A DNA stretch of 37,194 bases from the NCBI GenBank assembly GCA_017411805.1, contig JAFQPI010000065.1, forward strand, positions 1 through 37,194, given 5' to 3'. Shown here one piece after another: positions 8,446 to 16,186 of this stretch. How positions within the stretch are numbered: position 1 is the stretch's first letter; every line of letters begins with the position of its first letter. The notes beneath the pieces were generated by a model, which saw only the letters and a program-made list of their open reading frames with translations, did not search any database and had not been told where the DNA came from. The position numbers and the translations under genes are program-made. The DNA comes from Clostridia bacterium (lineage in GTDB: Bacteria > Bacillota > Clostridia > Oscillospirales > CAG-272).

Positions 8446-9606
8446 TTATAATAGGCTTCGAAACTGTTCAAGAGCAACCGAGTTATCCGCGCTTTTGCTC
8501 TTCAATCTGCCTTTCACGGATTCAAGCCCGTCTTTGTCCGATATCACCCGAATAAAGGTATCCGTGAGCGCGGATTGTGTGTTTTCACAAACCCAACCGC
8601 ATTCCATATCGGTTACCATATCATACGACGATGTAGTTTCGGTCGTAAGTATCGGAACGCCGAGACAACGAGCCTCGTCTATCACCATGGGTGCAGCCTC
8701 GTGATAAGAGCAAAGGAGCAACATGTCGGCATTTTTCATATATCTGTACGGGTTAGCCTGCTCACCGTAAAAGAATACCGAATCCGAAATATTCAGACCT
8801 TCCGCAAGTGTAACTAAAGAGGAGCGCTCTCCTCCCCCACCTACAATATGAAGTCTTGCGGCGATTCCGAGATCTATCGCCGACTTCAAGGCATAAAGCG
8901 CGCGGTCTATTCCCTTTTCGTGCGAAAGACGCGCCACCATTACAATATTTACATAGTTTTGATCATATGTAACAGGCTCCTCGTCTGCCATGGAGCATAT
9001 CTCATCAAATCTATGGAAATTTCGGACTGTAATACATTTGTCCTTCAAATGAGTCAAAACAGACTCAAACGCCCTACGGCATCCGTCCGAACAGGCTGCG
9101 ATCAGATCAAAACGTGTCATATCCGAGTTGTTTTCGGGATTATCAGCACCGCAATTCCGATAATCGCCATGAAGAAACGCTACCTTTTTATCGGCATTTA
9201 CGCAATCGAGCACGAAATCCTGAGTGCCACCGTAAAAAGCCTTTGGTCTGCCGTTATGAAGGAATGATATAGCGCAATCGTATTTTTCATCAAGAGTCGG
9301 CTGAAAGTATCGCATCCATGAAAGCGTCTTTTTTCTGCCAAACACTCGGCAAAGCGCGGCAAGAAAACCTCTCTTTATGATATCCGCGCCCTTGCACTCG
9401 CCCTGGCTTATTCCAAGATAGCGAAATGCACCTCTTGCCTCGACCACCTTGACAGAGGAAGGGAGCTTATCCGCATACTCACCCGTTTTTTTGAAGAGGC
9501 AGAGCGTAACGTCGAATTCACCATCTGTTTCCCAAAGCAGATTATACAAACTCTTCTGCACTCCGCCAACCTTCATGTTATTATTTACTATAAGGATTTT
9601 TTTCAT
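8446..9606 (-). CDS. GT4-family glycosyltransferase
   Basis: This 386-residue protein has the GT-B fold signature of family 4 retaining glycosyltransferases. The N-terminus NNNMKVGGVQKSL is the usual donor-loop start. VARLSHEKGIDRAL (224-237) begins the C-terminal Rossmann half. EAAPMVIDE gives the catalytic E-x7-E pair (E303, E311), followed by GVPILTT. It is probably cytoplasmic or membrane-peripheral and adds a sugar to the lipid-linked repeat unit; the donor and linkage cannot be told. It is the last gene of the operon and overlaps the preceding GT2 by 4 bases (ATGA), implying translational coupling. The operon terminator lies just downstream. Confidence 0.9.
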   Translation of the reverse strand: MKKILIVNNNMKVGGVQKSLYNLLWETDGEFDVTLCLFKKTGEYADKLPSSVKVVEARGAFRYLGISQGECKGADIIKRGFLAALCRVFGRKKTLSWMRYFQPTLDEKYDCAISFLHNGRPKAFYGGTQDFVLDCVNADKKVAFLHGDYRNCGADNPENNSDMTRFDLIAACSDGCRRAFESVLTHLKDKCITVRNFHRFDEICSMADEEPVTYDQNYVNIVMVARLSHEKGIDRALYALKSAIDLGIAARLHIVGGGGERSSLVTLAEGLNISDSVFFYGEQANPYRYMKNADMLLLCSYHEAAPMVIDEARCLGVPILTTETTSSYDMVTDMECGWVCENTQSALTDTFIRVISDKDGLESVKGRLKSKSADNSVALEQFRSLL

Positions 9607-10409
9607 TTTCTGTCACTGTACGGAATCATTTTCTTGCCGCCGCGAACACCGCGATAAATATACTTCAACCTTTTCATCACACCGAGTTTGGTTTCTCTTT
9701 TGAATCGTATACCAAAATACAGCGCCATGATATAAGCAGTCTTTGGGAATAGATTCCTTACCAATACGCCACGGTCATAAAAATACTTTTCATTATATCC
9801 GACAAACCAGGATGAGGTATCCTTACAGCAAGTTCCGAGCACGTAATCATAAGAATATACCTTGAGACCCGCATCAAAGCATGCCTTTAGAAACAAGCTG
9901 TCTTCTCCTGAGCTGAAAGGACATCCCCCGCCGAAACATTGGTTAAAAGTAATATTCTTTGAGATAATAGCACTGCGGCGTACCGCTAAGCGTACCGTGC
10001 CGTATTTCATGGAATTCCAAACGTGCAACCGTGCATTTTTGCAACGCCTTTTCTCAGTAACAACGCCATCCTTAACTATATCTATTCCGAAAACCATAAC
10101 GTCAGCCTGCGGAACACGCTCAAATGCCAACTCAAGCGCATTTGCGAGACCGTCATAATAGACCATATCATCATCAGCAAAAAGCAGAATGTCTGCATCT
10201 GATGCCATGAGGGCGATATTTCTGTTCAAGCCTACCCCTCTGGTGGCAGTCGTTATCATTTTAACACTACCGTATTGGGTTTCTGTATTTGTAATCTCGT
10301 CTCGATCGGCTTGATTGGCTATGATCGCAGAGCAACGAATATTCATTTTATCTGCAAGCGACATATCCTTCTGATGCATCGTGGCAACAAGTATTTGAAG
10401 GTTATTCAT
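9603..10409 (-). CDS. GT2-like glycosyltransferase
   Basis: This 268-residue GT-A type transferase carries RGVGLNRNIALMAS followed by ADILLFADDDM, whose DDD (79-81) fills the DxD metal/nucleotide-sugar site. A later FGGGCPFSSGEDSLF carries the ED typical of the acceptor/catalytic region of GT2 enzymes. The N-terminus (LQILVATMHQKDM) is less canonical than in the other GT2 of this operon, so it belongs to a different subfamily. No membrane segment is obvious. AAAGG lies about 15 bases and AAGGAC a few bases before the ATG. It is coupled to the GT4 gene by an ATGA overlap and follows the polymerase gene after 77 bases. Its substrate is not predictable. Confidence 0.85.
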   Translation of the reverse strand: MNNLQILVATMHQKDMSLADKMNIRCSAIIANQADRDEITNTETQYGSVKMITTATRGVGLNRNIALMASDADILLFADDDMVYYDGLANALELAFERVPQADVMVFGIDIVKDGVVTEKRRCKNARLHVWNSMKYGTVRLAVRRSAIISKNITFNQCFGGGCPFSSGEDSLFLKACFDAGLKVYSYDYVLGTCCKDTSSWFVGYNEKYFYDRGVLVRNLFPKTAYIMALYFGIRFKRETKLGVMKRLKYIYRGVRGGKKMIPYSDRK

Positions 10410-10486
10410 AGTCCTTTTACCTTTCTATGTCAATTATCCAAACGACGGATTAAGTTTTGAATACCCGAGAAGTCTTCTTGCAGCAA

Positions 10487-11857
10487 TTAGTGCACATTAA
10501 ATCGTGTATCCAACTCATTGCTCTCGCAGTCATATCCCATAGACAAACCGCAGATTACATATGCTTGCAATAGAAAGAAATCATCAAACCACAAAACGTC
10601 TATCGCCAACCAAGACACGAAGACTCCGCTCATAAGCATCAACGCAGCAAGTAGCTGTTTGCTACGAAACAAACCAGATACGCCCTCTTTCAAAAAACCA
10701 ATCACCCACCAAATTAATACGGGAGCACCTATAAAACCAAACTGCCAGATACATTGAATAAGCGTATTATGAGAACCAACATCATTTAATTTGATATTAG
10801 TAAAACCGTTTCCTAAAAGAAGTACCTTAATATTTGAAAAAATAGCATCAATGTAATCCATCCAAATATCAGTCCTATGCGTTGTAAAATCCGACCAGTT
10901 GTTTGCATTTGAAAGTCGTGACAATACGATATCAAACAAATCTCCAAAAAAAGCGGAGCTCGCAATATACACCACCACCAATGCAGAAATAATGATCAAA
11001 AGCACTTTCTGCTCCACTTTGCCTCTCTGAATCAACAATTGCCCAAACCACATCAACAGCAATACTACTGACACTAATAGAAAGCTCTTCGAAGCAGACA
11101 TAAGGCCACAGTATAACAAGCAAACTATCAATACGCAAAACAGAGCAATATGTCGTTTCGAAGCTGTTTTCAGGATAAGAACAAGGCACCCGCACAAGGC
11201 TGCCGAAACTTGAGCCGCATAAAAGTTAGGATCTCCGTAAAAACCGCTGTAACGCGTAATATTTGAATAGGAGTCCACGCGGATAAACCGTGCAATATTG
11301 TCAAAAAACGCAAAATAACGTGCACAAAATGCCGCAATGATAATTCCCAAAGAGAAAAAAACCACCGCGTGAAAAAAAGAATATCGATGTTCACGCATTT
11401 CCCCCATCAGCGTAGGAAACAGCAGTATCATCATCAAAAATGCAATATAGGCAAAAGAAAAAGAGTAGCCGTGCATCATCTTTGCTATTAGTGTAACAAT
11501 GCTCAAGGATAAGACACCCAAGATTTGATAATACTTAACGTGCAAGCCGCTTTTCAGGACACCAATGATACACCCCAATAACAAACCGAACGTAAAGAAA
11601 GAAAAGGATTGTGGCGTTGCGCGCATCAATGCCATCCACGGCAGGAAAAACAAAAGCATGGGAAGTGCCATGTTTCTGATGAAAGCAATCGCTAAGCATG
11701 CCAAAATCCCAAATAAAGCTGCGAAAACAAGCAACTTTGAGCCGATTATATGAGCCATGCATAAGGTCAACACCAATACAATGCCAATCGAAAGAAGGAT
11801 ATAAATTGCCCTCTGAAAATTATTTTGTTTATTTATACCTTGTTCTCGGTATTCCAT
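10487..11857 (-). CDS. Wzy-like O-antigen/capsule polymerase or ligase
   Basis: This polytopic membrane protein of about 456 residues has 10-12 hydrophobic segments. A large loop contains RYSGFYGDPNFYA, followed near the C-terminus by LLGNGFTNIK and HNTLIQCIWQFGFIG. These two signatures are typical of the O-antigen ligase/polymerase (Wzy/WaaL) superfamily, which joins lipid-linked repeat units on the outer face of the membrane. An ATG at 11875 has no ribosome binding site. The in-frame ATG at 11857 (MEYREQ) is preceded by AGAAG at suitable spacing, so I chose it. It sits between LicD and a GT2 in the polysaccharide operon. Which of polymerase or ligase it is cannot be settled from sequence. 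Confidence 0.85.
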   Translation of the reverse strand: MEYREQGINKQNNFQRAIYILLSIGIVLVLTLCMAHIIGSKLLVFAALFGILACLAIAFIRNMALPMLLFFLPWMALMRATPQSFSFFTFGLLLGCIIGVLKSGLHVKYYQILGVLSLSIVTLIAKMMHGYSFSFAYIAFLMMILLFPTLMGEMREHRYSFFHAVVFFSLGIIIAAFCARYFAFFDNIARFIRVDSYSNITRYSGFYGDPNFYAAQVSAALCGCLVLILKTASKRHIALFCVLIVCLLYCGLMSASKSFLLVSVVLLLMWFGQLLIQRGKVEQKVLLIIISALVVVYIASSAFFGDLFDIVLSRLSNANNWSDFTTHRTDIWMDYIDAIFSNIKVLLLGNGFTNIKLNDVGSHNTLIQCIWQFGFIGAPVLIWWVIGFLKEGVSGLFRSKQLLAALMLMSGVFVSWLAIDVLWFDDFFLLQAYVICGLSMGYDCESNELDTRFNVH

Positions 11858-11941
11858 AATCACACTTCTTTCCATATATACAATACATACAATGACCGGT
11901 TGCTAAAGAATGTTTATTATGCAAATAATTGCGCTGCTTCT

Positions 11942-12829
11942 TTACCGGATGCTTCGCGTTGAATGTTCAATACGCATATTTTCTCTATATTCTGCATACT
12001 TGTCATAAGAATTCTTCAAATCCACCAAAACAGCATGCTTTTTGCACTTTCTCTCTTCTGGTGCCGGAATCTTCATATAATCTCCATACAAGGTTTCCAA
12101 GAGCAGATCATATCTTTGCGGACACCTAAAACTGCCGCCTTCGAAGGGAAGCTCAATCGATTCACTAAAAATCTCTGACGGATAAACAGACCGTTTTATT
12201 CGTGATGAACCGCCTAAAAAGCTATGCACAAATTCGTTTTGTTTTTTCGGTCCCCTTACTATTCTTTGGAACGGCACCCTCGGTAAGCATCTTGATACAC
12301 GCATAACAATCTTTTTCAGCTTGCTGTTTGTTACATATCCCTCTGCATCCAATGCCTTCGCAATAACTACCTTAGATGCCGCAAATTGAAGCCATCTTCC
12401 AATTTTACTATTGTACGCATTGTCACAGGGAAAAATATCCATATAAACTCCCTGGTGCATCATATTATCCTTTGGGTAATATGGTTCCAGACAGGTTGTT
12501 CCATTAATACGTAACTTCGAGAAGAACATAGGAAAATGCTCGGAATGTTCCTGTTGAAGAAAGAGGTTTTCTTTTTCAAAAATCGCCGGTGCTTCTCGCA
12601 ACAATTGCTCGTAATCCTGTCTTAACATCAACACATCCAGATCATCATCCCACGGGATGAAACCTTTGTGCCTTACTGCGCCTAAAAGCGTGCCTGCAAA
12701 CAAAAAATACTGTATGTTAAGTTTTCGACACACCTCATCAAAGGCTACCAATAAACGGTACATTGCCTTTTGGTGTTCTTCTAAAGTAGCAACTGTTCCT
12801 TCTTGTTCAAGCTCCAACATTTTCACCAT
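11942..12829 (-). CDS. LicD-family phosphotransferase
   Basis: This 295-residue protein has the LicD core FAGTLLGAVRHKGFIPWDDD (residues 44-63), the nucleotidyltransferase-like site with clustered Asp residues that continues into LDV. YMDIFPCD and the C-terminal YGDYMKIP also fit the family. LicD proteins transfer phosphocholine or other phospho-substituents onto cell-surface glycans, and some transfer other sugar phosphates. AAGGAG lies about 11 bases before the ATG. The gene starts 4 bases past the end of the upstream GT2 gene, so coupling is likely. The neighbouring glycosidase has cell-wall-binding repeats of the choline-binding type, which makes a phosphocholine product attractive but unproven. 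Confidence 0.9.
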   Translation of the reverse strand: MVKMLELEQEGTVATLEEHQKAMYRLLVAFDEVCRKLNIQYFLFAGTLLGAVRHKGFIPWDDDLDVLMLRQDYEQLLREAPAIFEKENLFLQQEHSEHFPMFFSKLRINGTTCLEPYYPKDNMMHQGVYMDIFPCDNAYNSKIGRWLQFAASKVVIAKALDAEGYVTNSKLKKIVMRVSRCLPRVPFQRIVRGPKKQNEFVHSFLGGSSRIKRSVYPSEIFSESIELPFEGGSFRCPQRYDLLLETLYGDYMKIPAPEERKCKKHAVLVDLKNSYDKYAEYRENMRIEHSTRSIR

Positions 12830-12833
12830 TCAG

Positions 12834-13616
12834 TTATTCGCTCCTTGACGCCGAAACTCTTCCATACTTGATAATGCCATAATACGCATAACCAATTATA
12901 TAGCCAAGACATTTATAAATAGGCAACTTCAAATGTTTTCGATAAACATTCCATCGCCTGATCGCACTTTTTAGTTTATTTGCAGATTTCGAGTTTGTTC
13001 TTTGACGGTAGGCAGCCAAAATCTCTGTCACGCCGCATGCTTTAACACCATCCCGTAATAACCGAAACCAAAGCGCGATATCCTCGTGATAAAGATCCGT
13101 AGGGAATCTGTTATTCTTGGCAATTTCACTAGAAATTAAGACGCTGGAACAGGTAATAACACTACGCACCAGCGATCGTTCAAAATCAGTCTGTTCCGGA
13201 ACAATAAAATCATTACAAACCTTCTTTCCCTGTTCGTCCACCAATTCATATGAACAGTAAACGATATCTGCCTTTGTTCTTTTGGAACAATCCACCATTT
13301 TTTGAAGCATGTCCGGTTTATAATAATCATCGCTGTCCAACAAGGCTACATATTGACCGCGGCAAAGATCCAAGCCCCTGTTTCTGGTTTTTGCCACACC
13401 CATATTGACTTCGTTTACAAGAAGTTGAATTCTGCTGTCCTCTTCTGCAAATTCAGCAACAATTCGTTGCGTATCGTCCGTGGAGCAATCATCAATCACC
13501 AGCAACTCCCAGTCCGTTAAGGTTTGGGCAATCACAGAGTTGATCGCTTCTCCGACAAACCTTTCCGCATTATACGCAGGCATAATAACCGAAACAAGAG
13601 GGTTTTTATTCATCAT
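12834..13616 (-). CDS. GT2-family glycosyltransferase
   Basis: This 260-residue classical family 2 inverting transferase has VSVIMPAYNAERFVGEAINS (residues 8-27), then WELLVIDDCSTDDT and ALLDSDDYYKP, with the DSDD metal site at 94-97. The C-terminal LYHEDIALWFRLL supplies the ED/W..R acceptor signature. AAGGAG precedes paired ATG codons. It is the second gene of the operon, 21 bases after the initiating sugar transferase and immediately before LicD, so it probably adds the second or third sugar. Donor specificity is unknown. Confidence 0.92.
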   Translation of the reverse strand: MMNKNPLVSVIMPAYNAERFVGEAINSVIAQTLTDWELLVIDDCSTDDTQRIVAEFAEEDSRIQLLVNEVNMGVAKTRNRGLDLCRGQYVALLDSDDYYKPDMLQKMVDCSKRTKADIVYCSYELVDEQGKKVCNDFIVPEQTDFERSLVRSVITCSSVLISSEIAKNNRFPTDLYHEDIALWFRLLRDGVKACGVTEILAAYRQRTNSKSANKLKSAIRRWNVYRKHLKLPIYKCLGYIIGYAYYGIIKYGRVSASRSE

Positions 13617-13637
13617 TCTTCAAGTAACTCCTTGGAT

Positions 13638-14420
13638 TTATTTTGCACCGTGTCTGCGAAGCACTGCTCCAACCGTTGCAAACATAATCTTTATATCCCA
13701 CCAAAAATTGGCATTATCCACATAATAAAGCTCCATTTCCATGCGTTGCTCATATGTACAATTACTACGAGCATATGCCTGCCAATATCCCGTCAATCCG
13801 GGCGTAACACTAAGAAACTTCTCCTTATTTTCGCCATATCGCTCTAACTCTTCAGCAACGACGGGACGCGGACCAACAATTGACAATTCGCCCTTCAGGA
13901 TATTCAAAAGCTGCGGAAGTTCATCTAAACTGGAACGGCGAAGAAACTTGCCTATCCGAGTAATACGAGGATCACCCTCTATTTTGAAATTCTCCCGCCA
14001 TTCAGCCATCTGTTCCGGCGTAAATTTTCCCATCATATCGTACGCGTCTCTATACATAGTACGGAACTTTAACAGATAAAGAGGCTTTCCGTTTTTACCA
14101 ATTCGGCGATGAATATAAATCGGAGCCCCGGGAGAGTCTATCACAATTAGCAACATTATAATGATCGCCGGAATAATGCATATGGCAATGCCAATAATGG
14201 AAAGTACGATATCCCAAACTCTCTTAGCAACTATATATCCTCGATTTTGCTTGACTCCATTCTTCCCAAGATCAGTAGAAGCCTTCTTTTTAGTCTTCTC
14301 ATGGACTAACTGCGATCCACGTTTTTTATATGTCAAAGCCTTTTCCTTTCCTTGGTACAGAGTATCCTCACACATATATGCGCGACCTACAGTATCAATT
14401 TCACTTTTAGCATTCGCCAC
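13638..14420 (-). CDS. Initiating undecaprenyl-phosphate sugar-phosphate transferase (WcaJ/WbaP-type)
   Basis: The family is clear from a membrane helix (about residues 70-95), then PIYIHRRIGKNGKPLYLLKF, RRSSLDELPQLLNILKGELS, IVGPRPVVAEE and TPGLTGYWQA. Such enzymes move a sugar-1-phosphate to the lipid carrier and start repeat-unit assembly. The frame is open from an ATG at 14477, but that codon overlaps the -35 box. A GTG at 14420 has GAGG about 11 bases upstream and gives 260 residues; an ATG at 14375 is a further option. The N-terminal 50 residues are charged and poorly conserved in type. It is the promoter-proximal gene of the operon. Whether it transfers glucose, galactose or N-acetyl sugars is not visible. 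Confidence 0.9.
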   Translation of the reverse strand: MANAKSEIDTVGRAYMCEDTLYQGKEKALTYKKRGSQLVHEKTKKKASTDLGKNGVKQNRGYIVAKRVWDIVLSIIGIAICIIPAIIIMLLIVIDSPGAPIYIHRRIGKNGKPLYLLKFRTMYRDAYDMMGKFTPEQMAEWRENFKIEGDPRITRIGKFLRRSSLDELPQLLNILKGELSIVGPRPVVAEELERYGENKEKFLSVTPGLTGYWQAYARSNCTYEQRMEMELYYVDNANFWWDIKIMFATVGAVLRRHGAK

Positions 14421-14445
14421 AAGGCATAATACCTCTATTTTATTA

Positions 14446-14474
14446 ATTATATCACACTTACTGAAAAAATGCAA
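14446..14474 (-). promoter_or_regulatory. Promoter of the polysaccharide operon
   Basis: On the minus strand TTGCAT (14469-14474), 17 bases and TATAAT (14446-14451) are present, with TGTGA before the -10 giving an extended -10. It lies 25 bases upstream of the GTG start chosen for the sugar transferase, and excludes the earlier ATG at 14477. Confidence 0.8.
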
Positions 14475-14485
14475 CATATTACGTC

Positions 14486-14534
14486 AAAAAAACGCCTATG
14501 CCAAATCAAAATTGTTGGCATTAGGCGTTTTTTC
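14486..14534. terminator. Bidirectional hairpin terminator after the YitT gene
   Basis: ACGCCTATGCCAA (14492-14504) pairs with TTGGCATTAGGCGT (14515-14528), leaving a single bulged T. Both sides carry A/T tracts, so T runs follow the stem on either strand. It ends the minus-strand YitT transcript just upstream of the polysaccharide promoter. Confidence 0.85.
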
Positions 14535-14552
14535 TGCCGTGGAAGGCAATAT

Positions 14553-15407
14553 TTATTTAACCTTGGGCTGATAACGGAGCTCGTTTACCGAATATACGGT
14601 GACGAAAGCCTTCGGGTCGGTCTTTTTGACAAAATCCATCAGCTTGCGGTATTCGTTTTTATCGACGATCGTTACGATCTCGATGCGCTTGGTTCCGTCA
14701 TACGCGCCAAAGCTCTCGTAGAGAGTCGCGCCGCTGTGGAGATCGTGGAGCAGGTAGGAAACGATCTCGTCGTTGTGCGTCTGCGAAATGATGCAGACGC
14801 GGCGCTTGATATTGAGCCCGAAGATGAATTTATCGACGATCATTCCGCCGAAATACGTACCGAGAACGCTGAGAACGACGGTCTTCGTATCATAGCAGAA
14901 CGCCGCGGAAAAGGCAACGACGAGTCCCGAAACCGAGATCGCGGTTCCGAGCTCCATCTTCAGGTGCTTATTCATGATCTTGGCGATTATATCGAGTCCG
15001 CCCGATGAAGCATTGCACGAAAAGAGGATCGCCATCGCCATACCTACGACGAGTATGTAGCAAATCATATCGAGCAGAGGGTCTTGCGTAAGCGACTGAA
15101 AATTCGGAAAAAGTATCTCGAAAACGCCGAGCGAGGCGGGCACGAGGATCGTGGTATACACCGTCTTTGCTCCGAATTCGGGTCCGACGAGGATGAATCC
15201 CATTATCAGAAAGATGATATTCAGCGCAAGCGAGATCGCCGAGATCGGCAGGGGGATGAAATTCGATAATACCATCGCAAGTGCCGAGCCGCTTCCGATC
15301 GCAAGATGCGAGGGGAGCATAAAGAAGTATATTGCCGCAGCGGCAAGCACGGCTCCGAACGTGATTATGGAATATTCTTTTATAAATTTTCCAACTTTTC
15401 CGCGCAT
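14553..15407 (-). CDS. YitT family membrane protein (DUF161 plus DUF2179)
   Basis: This 284-residue protein has five or six membrane segments in the N-terminal two thirds, including GSGSALAMVLSNF and CNASSGGLDIIAKI, which are characteristic of the YitT family. It ends in a soluble DUF2179 domain starting near RRVCIISQTHNDEI and running to DPKAFVTVYSVNEL. The family is widespread in Firmicutes and its transported substrate is not established. The frame extends 12 codons upstream to a TTG, but that extension overlaps a TATAAT sequence. The ATG at 15407 has AAGG 8 bases upstream and is preferred. The gene follows the DUF3592-like gene by 22 bases and may share its promoter. Confidence 0.88.
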   Translation of the reverse strand: MRGKVGKFIKEYSIITFGAVLAAAAIYFFMLPSHLAIGSGSALAMVLSNFIPLPISAISLALNIIFLIMGFILVGPEFGAKTVYTTILVPASLGVFEILFPNFQSLTQDPLLDMICYILVVGMAMAILFSCNASSGGLDIIAKIMNKHLKMELGTAISVSGLVVAFSAAFCYDTKTVVLSVLGTYFGGMIVDKFIFGLNIKRRVCIISQTHNDEIVSYLLHDLHSGATLYESFGAYDGTKRIEIVTIVDKNEYRKLMDFVKKTDPKAFVTVYSVNELRYQPKVK

Positions 15408-15429
15408 TTTTTGCACCTTTTCTTCCTTA

Positions 15430-15861
15430 TTATAATATAGCAAGTCCGAGTATAATATATAACGCAGCCATAACGAGGGGAAAGATCGAATATAAAATAT
15501 ATTTTACTTTTCCCAGATCATTTTCTTGATTAATATAATAGAATCGTGGGAATCGCTTGAGATACACTATCGGCAGACTGTAAGCCGCCTGCTTCGGCGT
15601 CCCGAAGAGCGAGTCCTTGCATTTGTATGCCTTTTTATCGACAACGTAAATATATGTACCCATCGTATAATGCTTCTCAAGCCTTCGACGCCTACTTCCG
15701 GAATCGCGCACGATCATATTCTTTTTGTATTTTGTCTTACGCAATATCGCACAAGCTTTTGCGGTTTGCCCGGGGCAATATTTAAATATAAAAAACGCCG
15801 TAAGAGGAATAATACCCGATATAAGAAAAATAAAGCCAATTATCAATACCAAATATACCAT
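15430..15861 (-). CDS. Small two-helix membrane protein, DUF3592-like
   Basis: This 143-residue protein has a hydrophobic helix at 3-26 and another at about 122-142, framing a basic soluble domain. That domain includes RRRRLEKHYTMGTYIYVVDK, then KAYKCKDS and YSLPIVYLKRFP. The arrangement of two terminal helices around a Y-x-Y-x-V strand and a V-Y-L-x3-P segment resembles DUF3592 membrane proteins, but I am not certain. The function is unknown. AAGG lies before the ATG, and a strong promoter is 27 bases upstream. It is probably cotranscribed with the YitT gene. Confidence 0.7.
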   Translation of the reverse strand: MVYLVLIIGFIFLISGIIPLTAFFIFKYCPGQTAKACAILRKTKYKKNMIVRDSGSRRRRLEKHYTMGTYIYVVDKKAYKCKDSLFGTPKQAAYSLPIVYLKRFPRFYYINQENDLGKVKYILYSIFPLVMAALYIILGLAIL

Positions 15862-15887
15862 TTTTTATCCTTCTCTTTCGATTTTTA

Positions 15888-15916
15888 ATTATATCACATA
15901 ATGAATTGAAAAGCAA
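15888..15916 (-). promoter_or_regulatory. Promoter for the DUF3592-like and YitT genes
   Basis: On the minus strand TTGCTT (15911-15916), 17 bases and TATAAT (15888-15893) are preceded by TGTGA, an extended -10. The distance to the ATG at 15861 is 27 bases. Confidence 0.8.
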
Positions 15917-16005
15917 TAGAAAAATTGAGTTATTGTTTCATAATGATAATGTAAACTCTGTTTGATTCTTCTGAATTATATACGGTACAAACGGTGCTCT
16001 CCTCA

Positions 16006-16082
16006 TTCACCGCTCCTCGCGGTCCCCACATTTGCTTGCAAATACGCCCGCATGGGGAAAGGGGACCGCGAGGAGCGGTGAA
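16006..16082. repeat. Palindromic intergenic repeat, two head-to-head copies
   Basis: The 22-base arms at 16006-16027 and 16061-16082 are perfect inverted copies around a 33-base centre. Each arm holds an ACCGC..GCGGT hairpin and a GGGGA flank like the repeats at 24084-24387. No gene was seen in the 325-base gap from 15862 to 16186 that contains it. The rest of the gap holds only the promoter at 15888-15916 and the terminator at 16146-16179. Confidence 0.85.
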
Positions 16083-16145
16083 CGAGAAGGAAATTATTCC
16101 GCCCAACAATTAACAGAAAGCTATAAATCAATAAAAATTACTAAA

Positions 16146-16179
16146 GGGACCGAATCATCGAAATCAACAATTCAGTCCC
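16146..16179 (-). terminator. Terminator after the aminotransferase gene
   Basis: On the minus strand GGGACTGAAT and ATTCGGTCCC form a 10-pair stem with one G-U wobble, followed by a T-rich stretch. It lies 7 bases past the aminotransferase stop codon. It resembles the hairpins at 23950-23980 and 30104-30137. Confidence 0.7.
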
Positions 16180-16186
16180 GGAAAAA

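Noticed and set aside
14421-14477. Upstream ATG start for the sugar-phosphate transferase
   Set aside because: It overlaps the -35 box of the only good promoter and has no ribosome binding site, so the downstream GTG is preferred.
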